The translations under genes and the position numbers were made by a program. A stretch of DNA of 64,000 bases from Rhyacichthys aspro (taxonomy: Eukaryota > Chordata > Actinopteri > Gobiiformes > Rhyacichthyidae), in the NCBI GenBank assembly GCA_036850595.1, contig CM072163.1, positions 3,520,595 through 3,584,594 on the forward strand, written 5' to 3'. Shown in pieces: positions 26,334-40,040 of the stretch. The notes beneath the pieces are model-generated. The model had not been told where the DNA came from. It saw only the letters and a program-made list of their open reading frames with translations, and ran no database searches. The number at the start of each line of letters is the position of its first letter. Position 1 is the stretch's first letter.

Positions 26334-29030
26334 GCAGAGAAACAATGTCAGGTTGTTCACATCAGACTCTGTGACCTGAACAGCTCTCTGGAAATACTGT
26401 CAATAAGGTTCTAGAGGTAGAAGTAAAAGTCAAATGTGTGTTTTAGGAAATGTATTTTAACTGTATTTAAGTAGACACACACTGAGTTCCCACCTTTGGC
26501 CCGAGGTGGAGCCCATGATTGAGTCAACGCTGCTGAAGGACACATAGAAGTCGCCGTCCCGGTCCCCGCTGCCCTCACCTCCCACTCCCCTCTCTGATGG
26601 GACTTAAGAAGTCATTTCAGCACGCAATTCATGTTTGATGACTTTATTGATTTTCCTTTCCCCTCGACTCTCTGCTCGGCTGCTGCCATCCCTCTTCTTT
26701 CGCGTCCCCTGCCTCCTTCCTCCTCTCCAGACTGCCTCTCCCTATTGACTCGAGTGCACCTACAGTTGAACAGTCCCTCTTTCCCGCTGCCACCTCCTCG
26801 ACCCCATCCCTTTGCGATTGTTGCCACTGGCTACACCATCTCCTACGCTGCAAATAATAAGACGCTAGAACTGGAGACCTTTTCCTTTCATTACTATTTA
26901 TCACCGCAGAGAGCTCGGTGTAAATCCTGCTGCTTTTATTTGGACAGCTAAAAATGGACCGGCACAATATGGAGGCCCGGGTCATAAAGTGTAGCAGTAG
27001 CTCAATAAAGCTTCTGTTGTTAGATCACTTCATCTTCTCAGTTTAAGCTGCAGATAACACACCGTATATGTACAGCTTTTCGACTAGAATGCAAAAGTGC
27101 TGTATCAACTGTGCATCTTTACAGCTTCTTTCCAAAGTGATTTTATAATATCTTATTTTGATTATTCGTAAGAGTTGAAAATGATGGTATAGCACTGCTA
27201 GATCACACATTCAGGGCATTCTGGGTTAATTTAGTTGTAAATGTGGATGCTCCAGTAAATACTCATGAGCATGAATAACTTTCTTCATTCTTTTCTTCCT
27301 TTTAACATCATATAACTAAAATAACTCTATAGAGATTATCCATAACAAGCAATAAAAGGTGAAAGGACACATTTTATTATGTGATAACTTTGCTTTCTGT
27401 CTGTGTGGGTGGAATTTCTAAGCTGCAAGTGACATTTTATCTTTGAAAGTCTGCACCAAGGGCCACACCAACAACTCTGAAGTTATTACACAGTGTCCGT
27501 TTGGTTCAGTCACTTCTCCTTTCACACTTCAGTTTTTAAAAGTGCACCACTGGACTTTCGGGGCGTGCATGGTCAATGTGTCTCTGCAGAGGCTCATTTT
27601 ACAGTTGAACTGGAGAAATACAATAATCAGACTGGAGTAGGGCCTATATAGACATGTTATTATTAAAATAGAATTAATACAATCGGCAGAAAAATCAAAT
27701 GCACTGATTTAGACATGATTTAAATCAGTGTAATGCTCATTATGAAATGCTTGGCTGCACAGAAGGCACCTGTTACACTGTAGATGTAAAAATAGTGCTA
27801 CACAAAACATCCAACAATATTATCTGTTTTTAAACCCAACCATTATCCACTTTCCAGTCTTCTTTGAGTGTGTAACTTTCTGACTCTTCCGGCATTTGCT
27901 CAGAAAGTCCGCCCTATCGTCAAAAGCTCTTTCACAAAACAAACAAACTGGACCTTGATTCAGTTTGGTCCAGACCTAGACCTAGATCTGCAGAACCCTC
28001 AGTGCGTTTGGTTCTCATAATAAAATGGCTGATCTGTATCTGTATCTTGTTCTGGCGATAATAATTTCCCATAAGTATACATTTTCTTAATCCCTGACTG
28101 TACAGCTGTGTGAAACAATGCATTTATGCTAAAATATTCAAGACGTGACACTTTCTGACATGATAAAATGTTGTTGTGGCTAAAATGCTAAACAGAACAA
28201 CCATAGAAAACAATGAGCCTAGGACGTCTTTCCCGTGAGTGCCACTTTTCTATTCACAATAATCTTTTACTCTGCTGATGATAGATTTTATTCTAAATGG
28301 TAACTTTAATTTGCAGCTTGATCGATCTATACGCACAGGAATGGCTTACATTAACTGTCTATTGTTGAGTCTAAACATGCTGAATGACAAATGAGTAAAC
28401 AGCCTCGTTGTGAAACTCCAACACGGTTTTACACCACGCGCTTATTGAGCTACTCGGAGTATAATTGTAGTTTGATGCTGCTGAATTATTCGTCACCATT
28501 TGCATTTGAACAGAGACTGACAGCGGTGTCGGGGAAAGGTAAGAGTCTGTGAAAAGTTTTCTTTTATTCTCCACTTTGAGAGGGACAGAAAAAGCCGGTG
28601 CTGATGACGGTGGATGTGCTCGAGCGTGACTCATTCCACCCACTGCTGCTGGAAGATAAAGAGACAAATCAGCAGACAAGTGTCCTGACCCTGAGAGCCA
28701 TCAAAACACTGCACAAACTGAACTGAGTCTGTCTGCAGTGAAGACGCTACCAACCTCAGCTCAAGGCACATGTTAGACCCTGAGTGACAGCATTAAAACA
28801 GCATTAAAACCAAGGACAGCTCTGTTCCACTCATTGTGCCATAGTCTCAACCTTTCAAACAAATGAGGGACGGTGGGAATGGTCTATTGACAACAACAGT
28901 CTTTTTACTACTGCTTTATAGCTTTTCATGACAACCTTGTGACAATTTTAGTGATATGACCTCTTTAAAAGTCCATGACCTGATATTTTTACAGTTGCGT
29001 TTAGTTTTTCAGTGTAATTTCCTAAAGTTT

Positions 29031-29470
29031 ATTGTAACAAGAATCATCTGTGAAAAAATGAGACCTTAAGACGTGATCTAGTCTTTATAATTAAGGATTT
29101 TAATAGAAATTTGCAGGATTTTGTCCAATCACAACTCACTTCAGGTAAAAAGGAGCGCTCCCATTGGTCGACACTGATGTCAACAACGAAGGAACAAGGA
29201 AATAAACCAAGGAAATGGGTTATTCTGTTGGAAATACGTCTTATTTTACAGAGAAACAGCTCAAAAAAGATTAAAAATAGAGAAACAGCAGCAAATGAAA
29301 CATGGATAAATGAAACAGAGATAATTACAGGATCTACAACGGTAAACTCCAAAGATAAAAGTTTCAGATCAGCTCTAAACTTTGATTTAATGTAACATGT
29401 TAGTATTTTGTGGTGAAAAATTGGTCTGGTTTGACCTTTTTTTTTAAAATAAAAAAGCAGGAAAGGTTCA
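29031..29470 (+). repeat. TTAAAG-family MITE-like copy A2
   Basis: A second direct copy 3.2 kb from A1, near-identical through GGAGCGCTCCCATTGGTCGA and GAAGGAACAAGG, then diverging. It lacks the terminal GAGTGGAGTCTGAGACCGGG...CTTTAA part, so it is 3'-truncated or recombined. Confidence 0.65.
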
Positions 29471-29555
29471 GAAGAAATATAAGCTGGTTTAACCCTAATC
29501 ATTTGTCACTTGTTTCTTGAGTAAATGTTATTTCTTTTAGGCTAGTACTGTGCAG

Positions 29556-32135
29556 ATTTTAGTTTTTGTCAAAGTGGATCAAAAAATACAGTTTTTACCC
29601 CATTATTCCTACACCTCGCTGCTTGCATCACGTCTAAGGCGCTTTTAGCCGAGTGCCGTTGTCGTTAGCTCAGAGTCTGCTGCACACTGAGCTTTAAAAA
29701 AAACTACTGAAATAACTGTGAATGTAGGATTGACAGCTAATAGGGCAGTTTTCACCTCCTTGAATCCAGGCTAGTCTCAGGTGGCATTGAGTTACTTTCA
29801 TTTCAAATCTACTACATTTCTGTCACTTGGTTTTGAAGGTGCTTCAAACAGACTCAGGAGGCAGAACAGTTTAACAAAATGTGTCAGAGAAAAGTGCCTT
29901 GGATGTAAAAATTCAGGCACCCCTTTACTAAATATATCTCCTATTTCTCAACATTTCATTGTTGATTTTTCATTTTCTATTTGAGGAAAACTAAACCTAT
30001 TATTATTATTGTTTATTTTTTGATGGAAATTGAAGACATGCTCATATTAACCTCATTGTTTTATGCTTTCATTGCCAAAAAAAGTGGTTGTAATGGCATA
30101 AAACCCCTCCATCCTCTCCTCCCTCCTGCAAAAAAGGGAACTAAAGAGTCAGAGAAGTGAACTTTATTCAGAATATTACTTTATTCTGGAGACATTTTGC
30201 GTCCTGGAGGAAACCAGACACCTCAAATTAAAGCTAAAATTGCCTGACACTGAGTTGAAATAAACACAACCATAACCTCCAATCGCTCTGACCAGCGTTA
30301 GCCAGGAATATGACTTTAGAAACCTTTACAAATGCTCCTAATTAAACTAAGGCCTGCCACAGCTGTAGGCAAACCACAAAATAAAAGGACACGGAGGAGC
30401 AATAGAATTAACCAGCTTGTTCTTTGCAGAGAGTTTCATGTGTGAGTCGCCAAAGCTTTTTGATTACGAAAGGTGAAAGCAATTTGCTGTGTTCATGCTC
30501 TCACTGTTATTTTCAGTGGAAGGCCAGCACAACTGTAAGAGCAAATGGTTCGCAGTGCTGGATATAAAGTAGACTGGGGTATTATCTAATTAAATCTAAT
30601 GTGTGTGGGTATGTGTGTGGTCACAGTTTATGGGAAGTGGGTGGTGTTTGCGCAGATATTTTATATAAAGGAGAAAATGTACAGTATGTAACTACTCGCT
30701 TTACCAAAGAATAGACTTTAACCCAGGTATGAATTTCTCTGCCTACTTGGTTCTCTTAAGGGCGCAGGTGTATAACATAGAGGTCAGGCAGCTTCTAATC
30801 TGGACATAAAAGCCTTTGTAGTCATCAGAAGTGGGTGGAGAAGACACACTATGCACTTTGGTGAAAGTAGGAGTGTGGAAATGGCAAATAAAAGTGTGAA
30901 AGTAAAGTATTCGGTGAAAAGGATGGAGTTGCTTTTGATTTATCGAATGAAGATCAGCAAAATAATCAGGCTAATATATTCTGAAATGGACCACAATCTG
31001 CCTGTGTGAGCCTTTTTGTGCACTCAAGTATATTTCAACAACATAAATATGCTCACAGGTAACACTTTTACTCAATAAATACATGGACTTACCTGTATTT
31101 GTTGAAATCACATGACTGAAGCCTATCCCTGCTGACATATAGGACATAAAGTTAGAAAAACATGGACAAGTACCATTCATTTTCAGCAACAAACAAGCAT
31201 TTAAACCATTTACCTCAGTTATGGCATGTCTTTGGAGCCAGAGCAGCCTCAGTGAACCTTATATTCATGAAAAATAAGGCCAAAACAGCTGAGAAGTGAA
31301 TATGTTCTCCACGATACTGGCATCAATACACAATAATCTCCTTTTTGGGGTAGAAGCTGCTATGTTGGACTATTTTGATGAAGGAATCAAGGGTTTGGTG
31401 AATGTAGAGAGGACAAAGAAAGTTTTCTGAAGCCTTGAAATTGTGTTTTTGTTTGGGGTTTTTTTCTAATTCATCATTTTTTATTTTGAATACATTAATA
31501 TCCTCATGATACAAATAGTCTTCATTAAATATATCAATATCTACACCAAATAATTGACACCAGAACTAAACCCGGGGCAAAACCCACCCTCGGACAGGAC
31601 TAAAACCTTGAGTTACAACATTGAGACGTGTGCCGAGTGTTTTAAACGACACCTGAACATAACAGCAGCATCAGACAAAACAGTACGGTATATTCCTTCA
31701 TTAACAACAACCCACTGTTTCATGGATTTTCACAACACTGCAGTTATTTCCCGTCTCTGTGGGAGTGAAAAGATTTATCTGTAATCACCGTCTTTGATAA
31801 ATGCTTTTTATTTTCCCCCGTTTCGAACAAACAAGAGCTGTCACAGAAGAAGGAGGGTGGTCTCCGGCTCGGATCTGTCTGATCAAAGCTGTGTGTGCTT
31901 CAGGAATCAGACAGACAGGTTCGCCGTTTAACTGTGTGTGGTGGAACAGAAAGACTCTTTAGGGGTTTTTTTTTTTGACCAAACTCTGTAGTATTGACCA
32001 CTCAGTCTAAATGAAGCCAAAGAGAACAGTCAGTGACGGCGATGGATGTCTGATTATCCGTTTTGTTGATCAATTAGTGCTGTCATTTCTATTGATAGTG
32101 ATTTGATTGCCCCATTTCATCTTCAACTTCCTCCA
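29556..32135. other. Non-coding stretch
   Basis: AT-rich, with no gene. The piece 30,820-30,870 (AGAAGTGGGTGGAGAAGAC) resembles the AGAGGTGGGTAGAAT motif at 46,370. The segment 30,290-30,560 looks CNE-like. Confidence 0.25.
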
Positions 32136-32182
32136 GCGCCAGTCATTGGTGTCAAACTCAAAGTGGTGAGGGGCAGCGATAG
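32136..32182 (+). repeat. End of a hAT-like nonautonomous element
   Basis: The string ATTGGTGTCAAACTCAAAGT followed by GGTGAGGGGC matches the reverse complement of 56,070-56,098. The CAGTGGTGTCAAACTC type of terminus is typical of hAT-related fish repeats. It lies immediately left of the minisatellite. Confidence 0.45.
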
Positions 32183-32234
32183 TTAATAGGAATCCTTTAA
32201 AAGGCCGAAGGAGATAAAAGTTTGAATGTGAGAT

Positions 32235-33200
32235 TTTATCTTTAATTGTGAACAGGTTTTACTCAGATTTGGACAGGTTTTAGTTGGATTTAAACAAGTT
32301 TAAATTGGATTTGAGCAAGATTTAGTTGGATTGGAACAGATTTTAGATGATTTGAAGAGATTTTAGTTGGATTCGAAAGGGTTTTAGTCAGATTTGCGCA
32401 GCTTTTAAATGGATTTGAAAAGGTTTTAGTTGGATTTGAGCAAGATTTAGTTGGATTGGAACAGATTTTAGATGATTTGAAGAGATTTTAATTGGATTTG
32501 AAAGGGTTTTAGTCAGATTTGCGCAGCTTTTAGATGGATTTGAAAAGGTTTTAGTTGGATTTGAACTGGAGTTAGTTGAATTGGAACAGATTTTGTCTGA
32601 TTTGAAGAGATTTTAGTTGGATTCGAAAGGGTTTTAGTCAGATTTGCGCAGCTTTTAGATGGATTTGAAAAGGTTTTAGTTGGATTTTAACAGGATTTAG
32701 ATGGATTGGAACAGATTTGAGATGATTTGAAGAGATTTTAGTTGGATTCGAAAGGGTTTTAGTCAGACTTGCGCAGCTTTTAAATGGATTTAAAAAGGTT
32801 TTAGTCGGATTTGAACAGGAGTTAGTTGGATTGGAACAGATTTTGTCTGATTTGAAGAGATTTTAGTTGGATTTGAAAGGGTTTTAGTCAGATTTGCGCA
32901 GCTTTTAAATGGATTTGAAAAGGTTTTAGTCGGATTTGAACAGGAGTTAGTTGGATTGGAACAGATTTTGTCTGATTTGAAGAGATTTTAGTTGGATTTG
33001 AAAGGGTTTTAGTCAGATTTGCGCAGCTTTTAAATGGATTTGAACAAGATTTAGATGGATTTCAACAGGTTGTAGTCAGATTTGAACAGGTTTTAGTTGG
33101 ATTTGAAAGGGGTTTAGTCAGATTTGCGTAGCTTTTAAATGGATTTGAAAAGGTTGTAGTCAGATTTGAACAGATTTTAGTTGGATTTAACAGGTCGTAT
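32235..33200 (+). repeat. Minisatellite: 21-bp unit with 125-bp higher-order repeat
   Basis: The basic unit is about TTTTAGTTGGATTTGAACAG. Units differ in a fixed order, and the same six-unit block recurs: the landmark ACAGATTT starts at 32,336, 32,461, 32,586, 32,711, 32,836 and 32,961, exactly 125 bp apart each time. Each block carries GATTTGCGCAGCTTTTA once. Degenerate single units flank both sides. Confidence 0.93.
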
Positions 33201-33700
33201 TAGGTAGTAAAAATCAAAAATAATCTAAGATAACTTTTTTATTATAATCTATACTTAATTTGAGATCATTTAAAAGTGCCAGTCTTTATGACAAGGAGTT
33301 GAATAAGGATTAAAACGGTCTTTATTAATCTGTAGTAAGAGTTACAGGTGAGTAACAGGAACAGGTGAGAACGAGCAACAGAAACAAGACCTGGTCGATC
33401 TGGACGGGGTTAAATACTGAAGAAAGGTTGGAAGGTCTCGCACTGAACGCAAAGAACAATCTGGCAGAGACTGAGTGGAAAGTTGAGGCTTGAGCAGTGA
33501 CTGGAGATAATCTACTGATGAAGACGAGAGGCAGGGGTCAGAGGTGAGCAGGAAGTAGTTTATGCGTCTTAAAAACAAAACCTGAAGATTTTTTTGCAGT
33601 TCAGCCATTCATTAAAACGAAGATGAAGATGAGGATGTCTTAATGACACTGACTTACTGTTTTTCCAAAATATATTGCAAAAAACATGGTTCTTAGCAAG
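33201..33700. other. Non-coding, possibly transposon-derived
   Basis: The segment 33,310-33,600 (GGACGGGGTTAAATACTGAA, GTCTCGCACTGAACGC) recalls terminal sequences of fish retroelements, but I cannot place it in a family. Confidence 0.2.
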
Positions 33701-33704
33701 ATAT

Positions 33705-34095
33705 TTATAGGAATTAGTTTATTTGCAATCATTATGTACATTTTTGTGTAAATTATAATAGTAAGACTTGAAATTGTTCTGTAGTACCGTTAATAAGACC
33801 CTGTTTTTGCAGCTTTACTTATATTGCTTACATACTTTAAATGACAAAAAAACCCGACTTTTTTTGTTCCTTTTACAGCTTTTTTGTTCCTTTTACATAT
33901 GTTCAGAGAAATGCCTCCAGACTTATTCCTGACATTTGCTGCAGTATGAGGAGGATTTAGTATATTTGCAATCACTGTGTACATTTTTGTATAAAGTATA
34001 ATAAGACCCCGTTTACTGCAGCTTTAAAATACAACATACTTATATTACTTACACAATTTAAATGCCAAAAACTTTTTCTCTTCCTTCCATTGCTA
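33705..34095 (+). repeat. Diverged tandem duplication, ~241-bp unit
   Basis: The block from about 33,710 (ATTAGTTTATTTGCAATCAT, TGTACATTTTTGTGTAAA, TAATAAGACCCTGTTT, GCAGCTTTA) recurs from about 33,951 (TTTAGTATATTTGCAATCAC, TGTACATTTTTGTATAAA, TAATAAGACCCCGTTT, GCAGCTTTA). Within the first unit TTTTTTGTTCCTTTTACA is itself duplicated at 33,860-33,897. Confidence 0.75.
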
Positions 34096-35540
34096 GAAAA
34101 CCATGCAATCGTGAAACAAAGAAGAAACTGCAGAGAAATGTCTCGGTGGAAACAACAGCTGCAATTAACCTGCAGCGCTCAGACCCCGTGGGGCAATAAA
34201 GCGGCGTTTGAGGCGAGCTGTGAGTCATGTGATCTGTGCAGAGCTCCCTGTGGAGACAAAGCCCCGTGTGATGTTTCGGGACCCTCTCTCTCTGCAGTGG
34301 TGCTGTGTTACCAACTGGGGGCAGTCACATGCTTCTGTCATAAACCTGGACAGACCTCATCAGAAAGTAACCCACGCAGCAGTTGAACACATATACACTT
34401 AGTACATGAATACACCCACACGCACTGGGATTCAGATTGAATGCTGCGCGCTCGTAAACACTCCTTTCCAAACACGTTTTTTGATCCGGTGCCAAAATCG
34501 CCACTGTTTCCGGCTGTATCTGAGCAGAGACTTAGAGGATGGAGATGGACACGAGGCTCCAGTCGAGAGGATGAGACAGGGATGCATCCTCCTTAACCTC
34601 CCGTGTTCCCGGTTGAACCCCATGAACACGGAGAGGGGACCGTTTACCGGAAAAAAATCCCCAAAGCAGCGATAAAACCGAACATAAACAGCGTGTCTGA
34701 GCATCCGTGGCTTCCCACACAGAGAGGAACATTTATCCCTGGCACAGAAACACGTCAATATGAGCATAATTAACACGGAAGAGCAGAGGAGGGTTTTTAT
34801 TGGAGGACATCAGGGTTCTAGTCGTAGATAAATCTTTTCGGACTGGTCTTTAGAGCTCAGATAGCTTCTCAGTCGTCATAAAAGCACTCGCATATCTCTG
34901 TGATCAAGAGACACTTAATTGTTTCGTATGTTGCGACATCTGCCAACTTTTCTAAATATTATTTTTAATTACGTTCAATGCAATAAATTCCAATCGCTGC
35001 AAGGTTTAACTACAGTTCTATTGTGTTCTCCATCTATTTACAATGCTTTTGTTAAATTCATGCCGGTCAAAGTAAACAAAATGAATTATAGAAGAAGAGT
35101 CTGAAAGGTTAGAGAGTCTTCAGTTTAGTGCAAGGATGTGAATAATGAACACTGACAGTAAATAACAGAGGAGTCAGTGAGCACTTAATGTATGTTCCAG
35201 TGCACCGTAATTACATGTCTATTTTCATTTACTTTCTTAATTCCTTCATCTTAAAATAGACTACGCAGTTGACGTGGCTAATGTAAATGAATCCACTTCA
35301 TGTTTCCAATTTACTGACCTTTTTCTTCCTTTTTATTCAGCTTCAGTTTTAAATGTCTACCTTCAAAACTGTGTCCAGATACTTTTTTTCTGAGTATTAT
35401 ATTAATGCAATAAAATGAAAATAAAAGCTTTTTGTTTTTTATATTCGTTGGAGAATCGCCTTTGTTTATTGATTTGGCTCACAGCTTATGAAAACTTTGT
35501 ACAAACAGACTATTTACTGATGATTGTTGAGCTTTTATCA
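34096..35540. other. CNE-like / CpG-richer non-coding segment
   Basis: The piece 34,100-34,800 is balanced and CpG-containing, with several overlapping open frames on both strands but no domain motif. It could hold an unrecognised exon or a CNE. The rest is AT-rich. Confidence 0.22.
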
Positions 35541-35544
35541 TCGT

Positions 35545-35600
35545 GAATAGGCAGGTTGGGGCTGTGGATGGTACATAAAACATAGGACTTTGCATCCTAA
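35545..35600 (+). repeat. SINE-like fragment
   Basis: GGCAGGTTGGGGCTGTGGAT, then GGTACATAAAACATAGGACT and TTGCATCCTAAGAG, resembles the parallel fragment at 37,479-37,530. The pattern 'gtggatggt.ca......aggactttgc' suggests a degraded tRNA-type SINE. Confidence 0.3.
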
Positions 35601-37478
35601 GAGAACATTTAACTACTGCTGTGGTTAAATGTAGAAGACTTTCACTATTTATTAACAAAGTATGACATCTTTAAACAGAGATAATAAGACTTCAATGGGG
35701 AAATTCAATTGTGACGGCAGTTTACAGACAGAATAGTGCAAAAGTAGTTGGAAAAACAAATAAATAAATAAAATAGAATATGAAAACTATATAAAGAATC
35801 TAAAAAGTTGCAGTCAGGTCAAGATAAATTAACAATGTGCTAAAAAGAGCACTCTATATACACATTTACATGGGATTACAGGTGGAAACATATACATTTG
35901 AATTGTATAATCTGATATGTTTCATGATTCATCAGCTTGAACATTGTCTTTTCTGGAACATAGGTATTTTTGGATCAATATTTGTAGAAACATTACAGAG
36001 AAACGTTCGACGGGGGATTGGGTGCTCGTCCTCAGTCAGGCTTTACCTTCCCTTTGCACAACGAGACATCTGTTTGCTATTTCAAAAGGTCCGCCTTAGG
36101 CATGTTTAAATATCAGAGCAGAGACCGTGTGGGGCCTTTGTGTTTGTAATATTGACAAAACGCACTGAGGCAAAGAAGAAGAAGTGAAGAACTCAGCTGG
36201 ATGGTCCTTATGTCACTTCTATTAGAGCTAACATCGAATTATATTTCATTCATGTCTCTGAGGTGTTACACAAATCATATTCAAAAAGACAAACGAAGTG
36301 CTTCAAGGTTCAGTATTCACACACAAAACTGTGATACAGAAAGCCCCTTTGGATAGTTTATACAGTGCAGTATTTGAATGGAATGAATTGAACGTTGAAA
36401 ATGCTTTTAGCTCATGTAAGGTGCTGATTTATTTGTGTAAAAAGCTTAATTGTGAACGAAATAAAAGACTTCACAACAGAAATTGAACGACGGATGTTGA
36501 CTATGTTCCTTTTCTCACCTGTGTTGTTATTATTCCTGAGGTTTGCGCTCACTAATGCAGTCTGGAGGATGACTTGAGATGCTGTGGATGGTTTTAATGA
36601 ATGTCAATATCAATGTCTATATACGCGTAACATTACTGTGTAAAAAGCATAAACGAGGACAGTATCTAGGACAGAATTCAGTGGATTGTGTGACTTTAAC
36701 GATGAGGAAGAGAAGCTTTAAGAGTGGCATCTGTTCTGTTTGAAAATGTCCCGGAAATGTCTCTTAGAAAATGTTTTGGGCCAAGAGTAAACCCCTCAAA
36801 CACTTCTAATGTCTGAACTGTAGTGGGATGTACAGTGGAGTCAATTATTGAACAGTTTCACACAACATCAGACTCTTTTCAGTTGCTGTTAATCGCCGCA
36901 GGTCAAACTTGTGTCTGATTTATTCCAAACACAAGCCATTATGGTCTATTTTGTTCAGTACTTTTTTGTTTGTAGTTTGGACAAAATCAATGTTTTTCTG
37001 GGAACATCTCAAGAGGAGATAGAGGAGCTGTGTTATTGTTATTCACTTTTGTTTGTGTAAAAGCGTTTGTTAATAAAATGATGCTTTTTTTTTTACCGTT
37101 TCAGCTTTTGAATTTGCAAACTGCTCCGTGTTCTTGTGCAGTTCAGTCAGGTTTTCGTTTGCCAAAGGGACAAGTACAGTCTGTACTGTACTCAAACCTG
37201 GAAGACTGTGTGTATCACCTTTAAACAAACGCTTACTCCTGAACAAACAGCCCGTCGCCCCTCGGCCTCAAATCCCATTATGTTTCTGGAAGTGAGTGAA
37301 GAAAGGTGCTGGATCCAGAATCTGAGGAAACAGAATAAAACCAGTCTCTGAGAATAAACCTCTAGTGTTCTTTTCTCCCAAATCTCACAAATATACATAT
37401 GATAATGATTTGTGTAATATCTACTTGTGAAAAACCAAATCTAACGTGATGTATGAGCTTTTTCTACATAGACAGAAG
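35601..37478. other. Non-coding stretch
   Basis: No gene is supported; the open frames are short and motif-free. Balanced patches near 36,110-36,240 and 36,540-36,900 may be CNEs. Confidence 0.25.
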
Positions 37479-37530
37479 GTGTGTTGGGGTGGTGGATGGG
37501 GCACAAATCCAGGACTTTCCCTTGAGCTAG
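37479..37530 (+). repeat. SINE-like fragment
   Basis: GTGTTGGGGTGGTGGATGGG, then GCACAAATCCAGGACTTTCC. It is parallel in order to the fragment at 35,545. Confidence 0.3.
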
Positions 37531-40040
37531 TCTGCATTTTAGTTGGAGTAAGATAAATTACTTAAATGAATAAATTTTACTTAAATTAAATCAGAACACA
37601 GAGAAAGTAGAAACAGATTCTGCACTGCAAAATATTAATTAAAGTCAAGAAGTCAATTAAAGAAAAGAAAAGGCAGTTTTTCACTGTAAAATTATGGGGA
37701 TCCTTATAAAGACAATATGGTGTATAAAAAAAGTACTTCCAATTTAAACAGATTTACTACTGTTTTTTAAGTAATTCAATGTATTTACTACAGCACTACT
37801 GTATTTTTGGCTTTAAGGATATTTATTTTTATAATTTGACTGTGTTTCACTGTAAATATTTCAGACTTTTCTTTTTTAATAGTAATCGGAAAAGGGAATC
37901 ATTTTGTAAATACGATTGCATTTTAAGTAAATGCTAAACCAATAGGATTTCTACTGAAGGGAAGGGATTTCAGACCCATTTTACTCCACAAAGTCAATGG
38001 GTAAGGCTGTCCAGTCTAGGAAGATAGACTAAAACCTATTGAATTATCACTTTTGCAATACTAGTGTTTTCATTTGCACCTAATAGTACTTACACTAATC
38101 TGACTGATAAGAAAAGTGCTCTCTTCTTTGACCTCTGACCTCGACGGAGGGAACAACATCAGTCGTGATGTGAGAGAACAAAAATCAATGCTTTCAAAGG
38201 GAAATGAGTCAAAGCCAGTGAGTGAATTACACCAGTCTGTTAAACTGTCAATCAAGAAATAATGAAACCAACACTGCTTTTACAAACGTATCGATGAATG
38301 AAGCTGGTCTCGTGTGAACAAAAACGTGCAGGAAGCAGCTCAGAAACAAAAGATGTAACACGACAGAGGATATCAGCTTCTGTTGCTGAAGTAAGATCTT
38401 GTTTTGGTGAAATAAAATCAGTGTGATGGCTCCGTTTATCAACCTAAAAGGACGAATGGTTCCCTTCTTCTGTCACTATTCTGTAGATAAAAACACACAG
38501 TACATCTCAGCGTCTCACTAGCTTTACTTGAGAAATTGGAAGTGAAGGGTTGTTCTTCAGAAGCTTCAAGTTGGATTTTCAGAAGCTGGAACAAATGGGC
38601 ATTGATTAAACTACCTCTGGATTAACACAGTTTGACACAATAACCATCCCATTTTAGATAAAAGGTTATAATTGGTCGAGTAGGATTGTTTTTGGAGATT
38701 GATTCCAGATTGAAGATTTGCTCTTTGCCTTTTTTCAGCCAATGTAGAAATGCATTTTTATGTCTTTGTTACATCTTCAGCTTTTGTAAAGAAGGAAGGT
38801 CAGGAAGTTAGATTATATTACTCCTGGATATATATATTCACATTAGAGCTGTCTTCTTTTAAGATACACAAGCGCTCTTTGTCCAAAAAGTCCAAATACT
38901 GGGAGCAACAGAGCACCTTTTCTTTGGAACAGTGCAGCTTATGTCGAAATAAAAACACATCTATTTCTTTTAACCCTTGGATATTAATGATCAGACTTTG
39001 TGTTTTGATATTTTCAGTCCTTCATACCGCCTTATTCTTTATTATTTCCATTACTTTTCCATATTTATGTTGTGAGAAATGACATTGCATTAATACAGCA
39101 TGAAGCTGACACTGTATTCATGGTTCATGCTGGAAACAGTGGGCTCTAGTGTGACTTGTTTTAAAAACTTCTGTAACACATCCTGGAGCACATTTCCATG
39201 CTCGCTAATATTTATTCTGTAAAACTCTATTTATTCTTTTTCTGAACCGAACCCATGAATAACAAAGCAGGAGTGAAGCAGCAACATGAGGTGAGGACGA
39301 TTCTCGATCCCTGTAGCAATATGCTAATGCTGTCCCACGCTCCAACCATCCCCTCGCCACATGATTTCTGACTCACTATTTATTATTCCATGGTGTTTTT
39401 TAAGGAATATGGAAAATATCTACAAAATGTGGGGCATTTAACCTTTCTTTAAATAAGGCAGAATGTTCAGGGTAGAACATTCACAGTTTAACGTTCTTGT
39501 TTTTTGTGTTGTTAATCCAAATAATTCAAAAAGTCTACTAACAGTGGATTAAAAAATGGCACATAATTAATCAGATCTGTCAAAACAAGATGAATCTAGA
39601 GTGTTTCATATTAAACTGTGCACTTAATGTGAAAAATAACAGTACAAATGAGCTGTTTTATTTTGTTTTTATGTGTGTGGTACCTACATTAACGATGTCA
39701 AAATGTACGCAAATAAATCTCGACTTAGTTTAATTAATTATAGAAACATGATTGGGTTAAAATGCATCAGTTGATTCAATACTAAGAAGATATTCTATGT
39801 GAGTTTTCTGTTCTCCGAAACATTAGAGGTTAGATATTCCAGCCATGACGATTTTAATTTAATTTTTCATTTTATTTTCAGCTTACACAAACCAAAATAA
39901 GCACTCTACTAGGATCTTACATGAGTCTCAATTACCAATAAAACTAAAATGGTGGCTTTTCACATACATTTACTTTAACCTTTCCTTAAATAAACTTATC
40001 TCTGGGGATATTTCTCCATTAAACTCTAATCCAAACAACT
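37531..40040. other. Non-coding stretch
   Basis: AT-rich with no gene. The piece 39,280-39,420 (GATCCCTGTAGCAATATGCT, AATGCTGTCCCACGCTCC) is balanced and CNE-like. Confidence 0.25.

Larger units (their letters stand above)
21867..29555 (+). repeat. Duplicated segment, copy 1 (~7.7 kb)
   Basis: The whole stretch recurs after the assembly gap (56,385-64,000) in the same orientation with only scattered substitutions and small indels. It contains no supported gene: the identical short frames in both copies reflect the duplication, not coding constraint. Internal content includes an ATTT-rich run (21,995-22,025), two direct copies of an interspersed repeat (25,865 and 29,031), and CNE-like balanced segments at 24,830-25,220, 26,490-27,010 and 28,390-28,740. 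The left limit is set only by where the second contig begins, and the right limit by the window end. Confidence 0.95.

Noticed and set aside
29044..29502. 152-codon minus frame
   Set aside because: It lies across an interspersed repeat copy and has no protein similarity that I can recognise.
34432..34776. 114-codon minus frame with overlapping plus frames
   Set aside because: Several frames are open at once in a CpG-richer block, and none shows a family motif.
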